64,000 nucleotides of DNA from Sedimentibacter sp. MB35-C1 (GCF_030913635.1 NZ_CP133188.1:3557606-3621605); one strand, 5' to 3'. Shown: positions 27,136-36,085, counted from the first letter of the stretch. A program made the numbers and translations. Notes: a model not told the origin generated them from the letters alone.

Positions 27136-28032
27136 TTATTTACTAATCTTTAGCCTATCAAAGCTTCCACGTATAGTTTTTTTCCATTTCTCTGTGTGTC
27201 TTATTTTCTCAACAACAACGTTATCATGTATCAGATCTTGTTTCGTTTTTTGGCTCAAAACTTCCCAGTTTTCTTTAGGAATAATATAAGTTGCATTTCC
27301 ATAAACTGCAGACTCCAAAACACAATAATTTTTAAAAACATATGCATAGTATCCGCTAAAACCATTTAATCCTTCTACTACTTGTTCTGCCTTATATTTA
27401 TCAATGAATTCTAATCTTGCTACATCAAAAGTATCAGCACTTTGATTTTGCTTCTTTAGCATATGAGTTAAGTGTATGCTTGGCTTTTCTCCTGGCGGGA
27501 GTATTTCCCAATTGCAACGGCGTCTATTTCTATTTTCATTAATTTTAATTTCATTACTGAAAATATAGCATAGTCCAAAAATTTCGAGAAATATATTTAC
27601 AGTCTCTTTTAAATAATTCTCACGTATTACAGGAGTCAAATTTGCAATTATGTATTTGTTTTCGCTTGAATCTTCAAATAATTCAACTTCAATTCCTGTA
27701 GGAGAGACTTCGATTCGCGGATAACACGGTTTATATATGTCGACCGCAATTGATGAAGCATTTTCATTGCCAAAAGGTTGTATCCAATTGGTAGAAATAT
27801 AACGTTTTTTCTTTGGTTGTGATTTATCCGCGTAATAATAACCATTTGCATTTCGCTTACAGCTAACACCGTATTTAATAGAAGGCAATATGTTATCACC
27901 AACATTAACAAGACCTATTTTTTTTGCCTCGTCACCTGTTACAGGTATTCCAATCTGAATTTTTTTTGGATTATATCCTGTTGGCAACTGCAATTTAATA
28001 ATTTTACTTTTCTTTATACATATCTGTGACAT
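27136..28032 (-). CDS. Hypothetical protein of the defence island
   Basis: 298 aa, no signal peptide or membrane segment. The N-terminal 60 residues read as a small beta-rich domain (KIIKLQLPTGYNPKKIQIGI), followed by a basic patch KKKRYIST. A second basic patch NRNRRRCNWEILPPGE occurs near 165, and the C-terminus ends EKWKKTIRGSFDRLKISK. No catalytic motif is evident. GAGGATAAG precedes the ATG. Being between the recombinase and an IS110 element suggests accessory cargo. I do not recognise the family. Confidence 0.55.
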   Translation of the reverse strand: MSQICIKKSKIIKLQLPTGYNPKKIQIGIPVTGDEAKKIGLVNVGDNILPSIKYGVSCKRNANGYYYADKSQPKKKRYISTNWIQPFGNENASSIAVDIYKPCYPRIEVSPTGIEVELFEDSSENKYIIANLTPVIRENYLKETVNIFLEIFGLCYIFSNEIKINENRNRRRCNWEILPPGEKPSIHLTHMLKKQNQSADTFDVARLEFIDKYKAEQVVEGLNGFSGYYAYVFKNYCVLESAVYGNATYIIPKENWEVLSQKTKQDLIHDNVVVEKIRHTEKWKKTIRGSFDRLKISK

Positions 28033-28403
28033 TTTCTTATCCTCCTCAAATACATTAAAACTAATAAATCGTATATGACTTTATAATTCAGCTTGTCTCC
28101 ATGATTCGCTACAGCAGTTTCCAGCGAAAATCTATACCCCATATTTTCTCCTCTACGTATTATATAAACACCACGTAACTCATTTGATCGTTTGAATTGC
28201 TGATTGCCTAGTTAACTCAGGACATACTTGACCTTCCCATTATTTCTATAATCAATTAATATGAATATTACATAATTGGAAGTTAATATTTGTACGAATT
28301 AATATTTGTTTTCCTGCTAATTCATGGTTTCATTGCCTAACTTATATGAACATTTGATACATGGTTGTCCATTATACATAGTAAACTCCTCATATAGTCA
28401 AGC

Positions 28404-28436
28404 TTTTTTCCTTGAAAAATCAAGGTTTTTTGTTTC
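28404..28436. terminator. Bidirectional hairpin terminator
   Basis: CCTTGA-AAAA-TCAAGG stem flanked by a T6 run on one side and T6 on the other. It lies between the IS110 tail and the upstream region of the 27136-28032 gene, and could insulate either. Confidence 0.6.
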
Positions 28437-28479
28437 TTTATCTCAGATAAATGGCCATAGTCATGGATATTTCTTGTAT

Positions 28480-28930
28480 CGAGTACTAAAATAGTGGTAT
28501 TAGGGTACACGAAGTAAAACGTCTTTGTTTTTCGCTTTACATGGCCTTGTGTATACCCATCCCTCTATGGCAGCTAACCTCCTGTATCCACCAGGATCTC
28601 CATCCGTTTCCGCATGCGTCCTAACTACCTTCGTCCTGCCTATCCATAACCAGGGTGTCAGCTTAGCTCCTTAACAGGGTCTATGCCCTATGGAAAATAT
28701 TCCTGCCGACTACTGGCTCATTCTTTGTTTTGATTACTGATTTTGCTCCTACAACAGCGTTGTTTCCAACGGACGTTTTCCTGTTGCTTTCTGTTTATTG
28801 TATAGCCACATTTGTGGCAGTTTCCAGCTTAACCTCTTGTTTACTATTTATCGTGGCTGGATTTAATTGTCAAGGGCTTGCCGCTTTAGCGGTACTAACG
28901 TACCCTTGATAATTAAATTCAACCGCGATA
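28480..28930 (-). ncRNA. Candidate bridge/seek RNA region of the IS110 element
   Basis: About 450 bp without an open frame, downstream of the transposase. It has several short complementary segments (for example CATAGGGCATAGACCC with GGGTCTATGCCC) and the inverted repeat next to the transposase stop. IS110-family transposases use an element-encoded RNA to recognise target and donor DNA; in the IS1111 subgroup it lies downstream of the transposase. Position and structure fit, but exact boundaries and guide loops are not resolved. Confidence 0.4.
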
Positions 28931-28966
28931 TCTTTCAACAGAGGTTTAAGCTTATTGCTTTACTTT

Positions 28967-30259
28967 TTATGCTGCCTGTGCTGATATCGGTGGTCTCTTG
29001 ATGTCTCCAAGCATTTTTACAGGATCATAGCTGACTCCTGTTGTTAGAATCTTGTAAATCACCCTAAGCAACTTACAGGCAACTGCAATCAGCGACTGCA
29101 TCTTCTTCAATGGATTATTCTGTCTGGTCGTATAATAATGGTGCAGTTCCCTGAACTCTTTATTTTTTCCAACTAATGACATTGCAACCTCAAACAGCAG
29201 ATATCTCAGTCTCTTGCGACCACGTCTGCTTATCGTTGTCTCGCCCTTATGTTTTCCAGAACTGTTCTCCACCAGTGCATATCCTGCTAGCTTCTGTATC
29301 TGTTTTGGGTTATCAAAACGTCTTATGTCACCCACTTCAGCTATAAATCCAGATACGGTCTTACTTCCAATACCTTTAATTTCCAGCAACTTATCTGTGT
29401 ATGAAATTCCACTCATCAAGTCTTCTATTAGAGCCATTAGTTCATTGACTCTTTTACTATAAACCTCATAATCACTGAGCAGATTTTTTATTTCCATACG
29501 TGCTGCTGTCAAACCTTCCTGACTGCCAATGCTATGCTCTGCAGCTGCTACCAAGGTCTTTGCCCTCTTTCGTCCAGCGCCTCTCAGCTTTGCGTCCCGC
29601 CAGATTTTGTTCACTCCTTCCACACCTAACGCTGCAATGTCTGCTGGCAATGGTGCCTGTGCTAAAATCATCAATCCGCTTTTTGCATCTTTCTTCCCAT
29701 AAACGTCTTTATACTCTGGAAAGTAAATGCTGAACCATCTTGCAATCCTATTAAGAACTCTTGTAAGTTCCTCCTGCGCCTGAAATCTCAGGTTTGAAGC
29801 CGTCCTAAGCTCTGCATAGACACCTTCCGGAAGGTAAGGGTAAGAGAATCGCCCCTCATTGATTAGTCCTGCGATTACTTTCGGATCCTTGCGATCAGTC
29901 TTTGTTGGATTGTTATCATCTAGTTCTTTGGATTTCTTTACGTGATGAGGATTGACAAGCACCGGTCTCATGCCGTTGTCCTGTAGGAACTTTCCTAGTG
30001 CAAACCAGTAGTGTCCTGTTGGCTCCATCCCTGGAAGTACAGCCTGTTTCTCATGCTTTTCTCCCAGTTCATGCATCCATGCCAAAAAACTGTTAAATCC
30101 AGCTTCTGTATTACTGAATGAGAAGGCCTTCTTTGAGTACTCATAACCTCTCCAGTCAAAAGCTCTGGCATAGTGTAGTTCACTTCCGACATCAATACCA
30201 ACCACTAAAGTTTTTTCTGTAATAGTTCCTAATTTTGCGTTCTGTGTGTTATAATTCAT
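28967..30259 (-). CDS. IS110-family transposase (DEDD)
   Basis: 430 aa. The N-terminal RuvC-like DEDD domain shows VVGIDVGSELHYA (first Asp), GMEPTGHYW (Glu) and KTDRKDPKVIAGL (two Asp three apart). The C-terminal Transposase_20 domain has the helix-hairpin-helix IKGIGSKTVSGFIAEVGD, the FDNPKQIQKLAGYAL motif with the conserved Ser in VENSSGKHKG, and ISRRGRKRLRYLLFEVA. Full length and intact, so it is probably active. The Ala-rich codon choice and higher GC than surrounding genes mark it as recently arrived. Confidence 0.93.
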   Translation of the reverse strand: MNYNTQNAKLGTITEKTLVVGIDVGSELHYARAFDWRGYEYSKKAFSFSNTEAGFNSFLAWMHELGEKHEKQAVLPGMEPTGHYWFALGKFLQDNGMRPVLVNPHHVKKSKELDDNNPTKTDRKDPKVIAGLINEGRFSYPYLPEGVYAELRTASNLRFQAQEELTRVLNRIARWFSIYFPEYKDVYGKKDAKSGLMILAQAPLPADIAALGVEGVNKIWRDAKLRGAGRKRAKTLVAAAEHSIGSQEGLTAARMEIKNLLSDYEVYSKRVNELMALIEDLMSGISYTDKLLEIKGIGSKTVSGFIAEVGDIRRFDNPKQIQKLAGYALVENSSGKHKGETTISRRGRKRLRYLLFEVAMSLVGKNKEFRELHHYYTTRQNNPLKKMQSLIAVACKLLRVIYKILTTGVSYDPVKMLGDIKRPPISAQAA

Positions 30260-30341
30260 TTCTAGATACCTCTCTGTTTAATAAGATTTTTTACTAACCG
30301 GCAAAGTCAGTAATCTTATTGTACACTGAGGTATTTTTTTC

Positions 30342-30623
30342 TCAACCTTCTTTCTTGGAATTCCTTATATTTGAATTATACAGGAAGCTCCTTATAATAT
30401 TTACAGCTACGCACTGTTCTTTCATAATAATATTATCTTGAGTTGGACAAGTGTCTTTATCAATAGCTAATATCCGAATATTAATGTTAACATCATCAGG
30501 AATCTTCTTTTCTGCTTCTCTCTTTGCTGCCTCTTGCTGCAATCGCTTATTCTCCGAATCTCTTTTAGCCACAATAATTTGCTGCTGGGAAGTTTTACCC
30601 TGCATATCAAATCTAAATGCCAT
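30342..30623 (-). CDS. Small hypothetical protein, possibly truncated by the IS110 element
   Basis: 93 aa. Residues 10-45 are highly charged and helical (KRDSENKRLQQEAAKREAEK), a likely coiled coil. The remainder, KIPDDVNINIRILAIDKD, looks like the start of a folded domain. The frame ends within bases of the presumed IS110 end, so the natural C-terminus may be lost. AAGGAG precedes the ATG. No function can be assigned. Confidence 0.4.
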   Translation of the reverse strand: MAFRFDMQGKTSQQQIIVAKRDSENKRLQQEAAKREAEKKIPDDVNINIRILAIDKDTCPTQDNIIMKEQCVAVNIIRSFLYNSNIRNSKKEG

Positions 30624-30778
30624 AAATTCTAATCTCCTTCACTTTTTATTCTATTTAAAATTCCATCTGTTATTCAATAACCTATTATTTGATGAATTGC
30701 ACATAATGCTTTCTTAAATCAATTCCATTAAGTATATCTACACGAATTATTCTATTAATAATTAGGTGCTTGCAATTG

Positions 30779-30870
30779 TAGCTTTAAAAGAAAGTTTGAC
30801 TATATAAAATCAAAAAACGTTGAAATTTCGTTAAATACTTTTTACGTTTTCAAACAAAGTTTGACTATAT
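30779..30870. repeat. Short dispersed repeat with inverted copies of AAAGTTTGACT
   Basis: TGTAGCTTTAAAAGAAAGTT followed by TGACTATATA, then a palindromic AAAACG...CGTTTT segment and a second CAAACAAAGTTTGACTATAT. Related strings occur at 12105-12138 and 18850-18880. It has MITE-like or terminator-like structure and no gene. Confidence 0.5.
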
Positions 30871-30894
30871 AGTTTTATTTCATTCTGTATTAAT

Positions 30895-32115
30895 TCATAT
30901 AAATAATCGATTATAGCTTTGGCTAAATGAGACATCAACTGAGACAGCATAAGTGTTTATCCCAGATTTATCTATTTTAAGTTCTTGTTCTTCTTTACAT
31001 CGTTTATCTCTATCAACTTCAAGGCACTGTTCATAATTAAAAAACAATGAATAACATATTCCTCCACTATTTTTTGAACTTCTATATGCTATTCCATCAA
31101 TGGAAATACCATTATAGCAATATATATACCGAAAATACTCTGCAATGATTTGAGCGGGTATGTACTCTATGCTTACCATATTCTCAATTGGTTGAGTAAG
31201 ATTTTCGTTTAACTTTATAAAAAAATCTAAGGCTTGTCTGTATTTTCGTTTTTCTTTATCAAATAGACTTGGGAATTCTATATCTTCTACTTTAGTGAGA
31301 TCAACTAGTATTAAATTTCTTAAATTTACAAACGGTGCAACTGTTGCATACTTGTATTGAGAATTATATATCTCAGCAATTGCTGTTTTCACATCATTCG
31401 CACCATAAAAGATTGAAATTCCTTCTGCACTCATTCTGTTTGATTTTGCACAATGACTAGGAGGAGAACAGAGGTTTTTAGCTTCGTCTAACACCATTGA
31501 ACTGCTATGCATGCGTCCTCTAAAAAATGTTGTATTTTCTGGAATACTAGTAATCAAATTCAACTCAGTAACTTTTTTGCCAATGTAATCAAGAACATTG
31601 AAATTTGCTTCTTCTCTATATTCATCTTTTTTAGGCATTCTGAAAAACACATATCTTGTTTTAGTTTTTACCATTTCGCAAAAATCATCCCATAGTAATG
31701 CTTTATCTATGCTTTCCCTTAACTGATAAGGATCTCTTTCACACCACGTATCATCATCAATAGTTTCATAAATATCTTTTATCAAATCATCTTCTAACGG
31801 CAATTCACATCCTAATTTATCATAGATTAAGTTGTATGTATCCCATGTCTTTGCTCCAACATATTCACCATGATCCCAACTCATTGTATCTACAGCTCTA
31901 TCATACTCATATTCAATTCCGGATATTATTTCACTAATAAGGTCTTCTACTGATATGCAGATTTCATCACTACCACAATAGTCACATTTGTCACACTTTC
32001 CATTGTCAATAACAAATTGCTTAAGGTACCTTTCTCCCACGCAATTTGAGCAAACCTTTTTATTAATACTTTTATACTCACTTTTTTTGTATTCTAGCAT
32101 TTTATTTTTAAGCAT
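30895..32115 (-). CDS. HEPN/RES N-terminal domain plus RES domain protein
   Basis: 406 aa. Residues 20-50 hold a zinc-ribbon-like CSNCVGERYL...CDKCDYCG with Cys pairs. Residues 55-150 are helical, as in the HEPN/RES N-terminal domain. The RES domain spans about 185-370: TFFRGRMH (Arg), LCSPPSHCAKSNRMSAEGI (the conserved GRxN/S-like region), FYGANDVKTAIAEI (Glu) and a late Ser/Asn-rich motif. RES proteins are NAD+-degrading toxins, usually paired with a Xre antitoxin; none is adjacent here, a configuration seen in phage-defence abortive systems. GGAGG lies about 15 nt ahead of the ATG. Confidence 0.75.
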   Translation of the reverse strand: MLKNKMLEYKKSEYKSINKKVCSNCVGERYLKQFVIDNGKCDKCDYCGSDEICISVEDLISEIISGIEYEYDRAVDTMSWDHGEYVGAKTWDTYNLIYDKLGCELPLEDDLIKDIYETIDDDTWCERDPYQLRESIDKALLWDDFCEMVKTKTRYVFFRMPKKDEYREEANFNVLDYIGKKVTELNLITSIPENTTFFRGRMHSSSMVLDEAKNLCSPPSHCAKSNRMSAEGISIFYGANDVKTAIAEIYNSQYKYATVAPFVNLRNLILVDLTKVEDIEFPSLFDKEKRKYRQALDFFIKLNENLTQPIENMVSIEYIPAQIIAEYFRYIYCYNGISIDGIAYRSSKNSGGICYSLFFNYEQCLEVDRDKRCKEEQELKIDKSGINTYAVSVDVSFSQSYNRLFI

Positions 32116-32351
32116 AACTCACAAAATTTCCTCCTAAAATTTATGTAGTTCGTTATAATTTCCATTCAATTAGTTTTTTCAAATATTAATTTAGTTAGAA
32201 TTCAATTTTATTTGTTTTTATATTGTTTATCGCTTGACAAATAATATTTTTTTCTTGAATGACATGTTATTATTATTGACCGTCATACTGCAAACAGTCA
32301 TATAAATAGTACGTTGATATAGATCTTGAATTGTCTCCTATCTCCTGAAAT

Positions 32352-32582
32352 CTATTCAAAAAATTTTGCGAAATCTACTACAAGATTATCAAGTCCATTA
32401 ATATAAAAATGAGAAACATATTTTTGATCAAATGGATATCTTGAAAAATCCATATTGTCCTTTTTTCTATTTCCATCATCACTTGAAATATTATCAAATA
32501 ATTCATCAAGATATATATTAAAATTTTCTGCCATATTTTTAAACTTTTGTTTTTTTTCCTTTTCAGATTCGAATTCATTCAC
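32352..32582 (-). pseudogene. Charged hypothetical fragment without proper start
   Basis: A frame open from about 32710 to 32352 encodes a 119-residue acidic/basic helical stretch (EFESEKEKKQKFKNMAENF) ending LVVDFAKFFE. It has no usable ATG with a ribosome binding site: the first ATG is followed directly by TGA, and the GTG at 32582 lacks one. It is probably the C-terminal remnant of a larger protein next to the graspetide-like cluster. Positions 32583-32856 otherwise show nothing. Confidence 0.4.
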
Positions 32583-32856
32583 TCTAGCATTTACTACTTC
32601 AAATATTTGTTGTATATCATGTTGCCCTTCTATTCTAACATTCTTCTTTAATAATATATTTAATGTTACCCATAATTTTATAAATAATTTCTTATATCTG
32701 CTTTTATCTCACATGGAATAATTATCTTACAAGCTAGAGCATCTAGCTTAAAGTGCTACAAATTACAGTAAAACTTAATTTAATTTTAGTTACATTAGAT
32801 ATAATTGGGTTGTCTCATGTTATAAATTGAATTTTACCTTGACACTTATAACATAA

Positions 32857-33174
32857 CTAATTAAGGCAAAATTCATCTGGGTCAGATATTTCTATAGTTT
32901 TTGTCATTCTTGTAGAATTTATATAGAATTCATCAGGATCACTATTTTCAACTACAAACGTTAATTTTGTTTTTTCACTAAAAACAAATTCATCTGGATC
33001 AGATATTTCTATTGTTCTAGTTTCCCTTGTTAAATCAAAGCAAAATTCATCAGGATCACTATTTTCAATTGCATTAGTTTTATGAGTAGCGCCCTCATTT
33101 CTTGACGTAATTGTTGAATTTAATTTCAAATCACAAACTTCAGCGTATTTGCTTAATATGTGTTTTCTAAGCAT
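32857..33174 (-). CDS. Graspetide-like RiPP precursor with four SDPDEF repeats
   Basis: 105-residue peptide from the ATG at 33174, with AGGAGG 7 nt upstream, inside the last codons of the membrane protein gene. After a leader of about 30 residues (MLRKHILSKYAEVCDLKLNS...), four repeats follow with spacing 19-20: SDPDEF at residues 39-44, 58-63, 78-83 and 97-102. Each is preceded by a variable ENS or EIS step and a Thr/Lys-rich spacer (TRETRT, KTKLTF, TRMTKT). The pairing of repeated Asp/Glu clusters with repeated Thr/Ser/Lys is what ATP-grasp macrocyclases need to form ester or amide crosslinks. It does not match the microviridin core. I know of no described peptide with this repeat. Confidence 0.65.
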   Translation of the reverse strand: MLRKHILSKYAEVCDLKLNSTITSRNEGATHKTNAIENSDPDEFCFDLTRETRTIEISDPDEFVFSEKTKLTFVVENSDPDEFYINSTRMTKTIEISDPDEFCLN

Positions 33175-33175
33175 A

Positions 33176-34249
33176 TTATTCCTCCTCAATTATTTTAACT
33201 TCATTTGATTTTAGTGTTTCATCATAAAAATATTTTATAGTCAAATTTTTGTATCTTTCTTCAAATTCTTTTGCAATATCAGTTTCACATTTGTCATTAC
33301 TTGAAATAACAACAAGTCTTCTTACTTCATTTTTTTGTATCTTAAGCTTTAATTCACTTATTTTGATAGCAGAAATACTATAGGGGTTATTTATATCATC
33401 AGTAAAGACATTGATTACCTGTTGAGATATAACTTCATTATTATTTAAACTCATATAATCTACATTTGATACATTCAACACCAATAGGCACGATAGTAAT
33501 AAGCTTGCAACTATCCAATTTTGCAAATTCTTAACATAGCTAACAAACAAATCAGCTTTGCGTTTTAAATATTGCCAGTCATAATGGTATTGTTTATTTA
33601 ATTCAATTTTATGATTAGCACTTTTTCTTAGTTCCGAAAAACTACTTTTATCAATAGACTGTATTTTAACGACTTGTAAAATATATAATATTGCATTTGT
33701 AATGCTATATATAATTAAACAAACTATTATTTTGCCACATATATTCAATGCAAAAAAATATTTCAAATCTACGAATGCCAATAATATCGGTACTACTGTT
33801 AATATTATTGTAGCGTATAGATTTACTTTTTCATTACTCTTTTCAATCCTACTCTCTTCATTATTTATTCGATAACATAAAGATTCTTTTTCATATTCTA
33901 TGTCTAATTCTGATACTTCTGTAATCAAATGTTGCTCATATCTATTTACAATATCATTAATATAATCAGATGAGGGATTAAATAATTCCATTTTATCTAA
34001 TGATTTTTTAGTTACCAATTTAAACTTTTTCAATTTAAAACTATACGTTAAAATAAATATAGAAATATTACCTAGCATCAAATTGATCAAACTTATCCTA
34101 GGTTCTTTAATATCATCTTTAAATTTATTTCTATATTCTACTGTTCCATAATTTGAATCATCAGTAAAAGAAAACAAAACACCTAAATATGACCATATAT
34201 ATAAAATACAAGCTACAATTTTTTGCAATGCAAATTTTACAACCTTCAT
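33176..34249 (-). CDS. Membrane protein of the graspetide-like cluster
   Basis: 357 aa from the ATG at 34249, with AAGGGG 6 nt upstream; a TTG six codons earlier is less likely. Hydrophobic segments lie near residues 8-28, 60-75, 145-162, 168-190 and 240-260. A charged helical region (IEYEKESLCYRINNEESRIE) lies in between, and the soluble C-terminal tail contains VRRLVVISSNDKCETDIAKE. It has no ABC or peptidase motif, so it is not a standard exporter. It overlaps neither neighbour, but it holds the ribosome binding site of the precursor gene. Immunity, transport or effector roles are all possible. Confidence 0.5.
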   Translation of the reverse strand: MKVVKFALQKIVACILYIWSYLGVLFSFTDDSNYGTVEYRNKFKDDIKEPRISLINLMLGNISIFILTYSFKLKKFKLVTKKSLDKMELFNPSSDYINDIVNRYEQHLITEVSELDIEYEKESLCYRINNEESRIEKSNEKVNLYATIILTVVPILLAFVDLKYFFALNICGKIIVCLIIYSITNAILYILQVVKIQSIDKSSFSELRKSANHKIELNKQYHYDWQYLKRKADLFVSYVKNLQNWIVASLLLSCLLVLNVSNVDYMSLNNNEVISQQVINVFTDDINNPYSISAIKISELKLKIQKNEVRRLVVISSNDKCETDIAKEFEERYKNLTIKYFYDETLKSNEVKIIEEE

Positions 34250-34259
34250 AAGCAACCCC

Positions 34260-35159
34260 TTATTCAATCAAATATTGTACTATTTCATTGGAAATATTTA
34301 AATTTAATTCTTTTTCCAACCATTGCCACTGACCATTTGGGTTAACTTCAAGAAATACCCATTCATTTTTATCATTAACAATATAATCAAACGCTCCAAA
34401 CTTTAAATTAAAATCTTCCATCATCTTTATGCTTTTTTTAAGCACATAATCCGGAACGTCAATAACTGAATAATAGTTACTATCATATCCTTTTCGCCAA
34501 TCTAAAATATTTTCAGACTCTATTTTGATTGGAAATACTGTTTCATTTACTATTGTTATTCTAACTTCATATAGTTTTACAATGTACTCCTGTAAATATA
34601 TTGGAGTTAACAATATTTCTTCTTGAAATCCATTAAAATAACTAGTTTGATAGATTTCGCACTCAGTTTTCCTATAGATTTTTCCAGTTGTAATTGGCTT
34701 TATTATTGTTTTATATTTTTCAAATAATTTCATGCTTTCTGAATTATTTCCAATAAATGAATTAGGAATATTTATGTCATTGCTTAATGCATACATAAGT
34801 TGATATATCTTGTTTTCACATTTGCGTAGAATTGATGGTTTTGTTAGTACTTTGCCATTAAACGAATCAACTAACCCATTAATCAAAGCTAGAATATCAT
34901 TATTTATCATATTTCTATATTCTGGTTCAAACTTGCTCAAATCAGGGAACCTTGGTTTTCTATAATAAATACTAAATACATCTTGCTTATATAAAATAGT
35001 ATTCCATTCATCATTTTGAATACTCCATGTAAAATCGCTTCCAACTGAAATTAAGTATTTATCTAAACAATCTACATTTACTCTATAGAAATTCACAATA
35101 CCACTATACTTTCCAATAATATAATCTACTGTAAAGTCAATTGAACTAGTAATTATCAA
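34260..35159 (-). CDS. ATP-grasp peptide ligase (MvdC/MvdD-like)
   Basis: 299 aa in the ATP-grasp superfamily, most like the graspetide macrocyclases MvdC/MvdD. Visible motifs: the N-terminal IITSSIDFTVDYII strand, IYYRKPRFPDLS near residue 64, the ATP-binding Lys region TIIKPITTGKIY, LQEYIVKLYEVRITIV, the substrate-side VFPIKIESENILDWRKG, and the Mg-binding end FGAFDYIVNDKNEWVFLEVNPNG. It would phosphorylate Asp/Glu side chains of the precursor and close ester or amide rings. The annotated start is TTG at 35159, but family N-termini begin a few residues earlier. An in-frame ATA at 35171 sits 9 nt behind GGAG and would give KNVLIITSS. Confidence 0.75.
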   Translation of the reverse strand: MIITSSIDFTVDYIIGKYSGIVNFYRVNVDCLDKYLISVGSDFTWSIQNDEWNTILYKQDVFSIYYRKPRFPDLSKFEPEYRNMINNDILALINGLVDSFNGKVLTKPSILRKCENKIYQLMYALSNDINIPNSFIGNNSESMKLFEKYKTIIKPITTGKIYRKTECEIYQTSYFNGFQEEILLTPIYLQEYIVKLYEVRITIVNETVFPIKIESENILDWRKGYDSNYYSVIDVPDYVLKKSIKMMEDFNLKFGAFDYIVNDKNEWVFLEVNPNGQWQWLEKELNLNISNEIVQYLIE

Positions 35160-35304
35160 TACATTTTTTATAGTGCTCGTCTCCTTAAAAAAACAATAAA
35201 TTAACTCTTATATAATTCATTAAAATTACTCTCTACAAAACAAACAATAACTTCATTACTTTTTTCATAAGTTCATTATGTATTTTTACAAACAATAATA
35301 CATT

Positions 35305-35445
35305 TTACAATATCGGTCCTTCTACGCAAATGGCCTTAAAATTTGTATTTGGTTCAAGTAAAGCTAATGCTTTTTTCGCCGCCCATACTAAATGAAAAAT
35401 ATCACCTGCATTAGATTCTCTTGCTCCATCTAATGGCTTAGACAT
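35305..35445 (-). pseudogene. N-terminal fragment of a large defence-type protein
   Basis: A 46-codon frame from an ATG at 35445 encodes DGARESNAGDIFHLVWAAKK and LALLEPNTNFKAICVEG, then stops. The pattern AREsNAGDxFHxxWAArrAL...DP is, as I recall it, the beginning of long multi-domain proteins in defence islands. The rest is absent because DNA belonging to the flanking repeat follows not far downstream. It is a truncated relic. Confidence 0.4.
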
Positions 35446-35983
35446 TATAATCACCTACTTTGTGCTCTAATTCAGCCTACAATCTTAGTATCACATCATG
35501 TATTTTTGATTGTACTTTAATTATAAAATATATTTATACTATGTACATTCACATAAAGTTCTTTACATAAAATAGAACTTTTTTTACAGATCACAATCTC
35601 CAATAGTTTTAACTAAATGCTTTGCTTTTGTAATGGCAATTTGGAATATAGTTTGAAACTATTCCAGTATATCTTTGAAAATTTACAAATTATACTATAT
35701 TATAACATTATTTCTAATTTTGCTCAAATGTATTTCAGTATATTTACTAGTATATTTAATAAAAAACAAGCACCTTAGTTTTATAATAAAATCAGCTGAA
35801 TCAACACCAGATATTTTTTGAACTTTCTATAATTGTATTGGATTTTCATCTTCCCTAAAAGATTTAATTATTTGATTGAACCCTCTTATTCTAAATTGCT
35901 CCACCGACTTTTTTTGTTATGAATAATCTGTACTTATTTAGGCATTTGTTCAGCATGGTATATAATAAATTAATACCCAATTC

Positions 35984-36085
35984 TATGCCAACGACAAATT
36001 TTATGACCCTTCACTATTGAACTCTGTTATTCTTAAAAGAAATTCTTACGGCATTAAAAACTTAAAAAGGTTTATTCAATATTAG
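35984..36085 (+). mobile_element. ISL3-type transposase C-terminal scrap
   Basis: 34 codons reading LLNSVILKRNSYGIKNLKRF then a stop. The string KxxKRNSYGxxNxxRF is typical of the C-terminal end of ISL3-family transposases. It is present only in the right flanking repeat. Confidence 0.5.

Larger units (their letters stand above)
28440..30340 (-). mobile_element. IS110-family insertion sequence (ends approximate)
   Basis: A complete IS110-type transposase with a short upstream and a long downstream (3') non-coding flank. Both flanks share a less AT-rich composition that sets them apart from neighbouring DNA. IS110 elements lack long terminal repeats, so the ends cannot be fixed without an empty site. 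The downstream part holds an imperfect inverted repeat (about 28854-28935) in which ATTTAATTGTCAAGGG pairs with CCCTTGATAATTAAAT. Confidence 0.65.

Noticed and set aside
28033..28403. Possible gene between the 27136-28032 gene and the IS110 tail
   Set aside because: All frames are short and interrupted; only AT-rich intergenic sequence is seen.
32583..32712. ATG-TGA start of the fragment next to the graspetide-like cluster as selenocysteine or recoding
   Set aside because: No ribosome binding site or recoding structure is visible; a truncated gene is simpler.
32940..33060. Repeated ATTCATCAGGATCA-like DNA as a CRISPR array
   Set aside because: The repeats are in frame, encode SDPDEF, have variable spacing in peptide terms and no spacer-repeat structure.
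32857..33189. Start of the precursor at the first codon of the 110-codon frame
   Set aside because: The first codons overlap the stop of the membrane protein gene, and the AGGAGG site points to the ATG at 33174.
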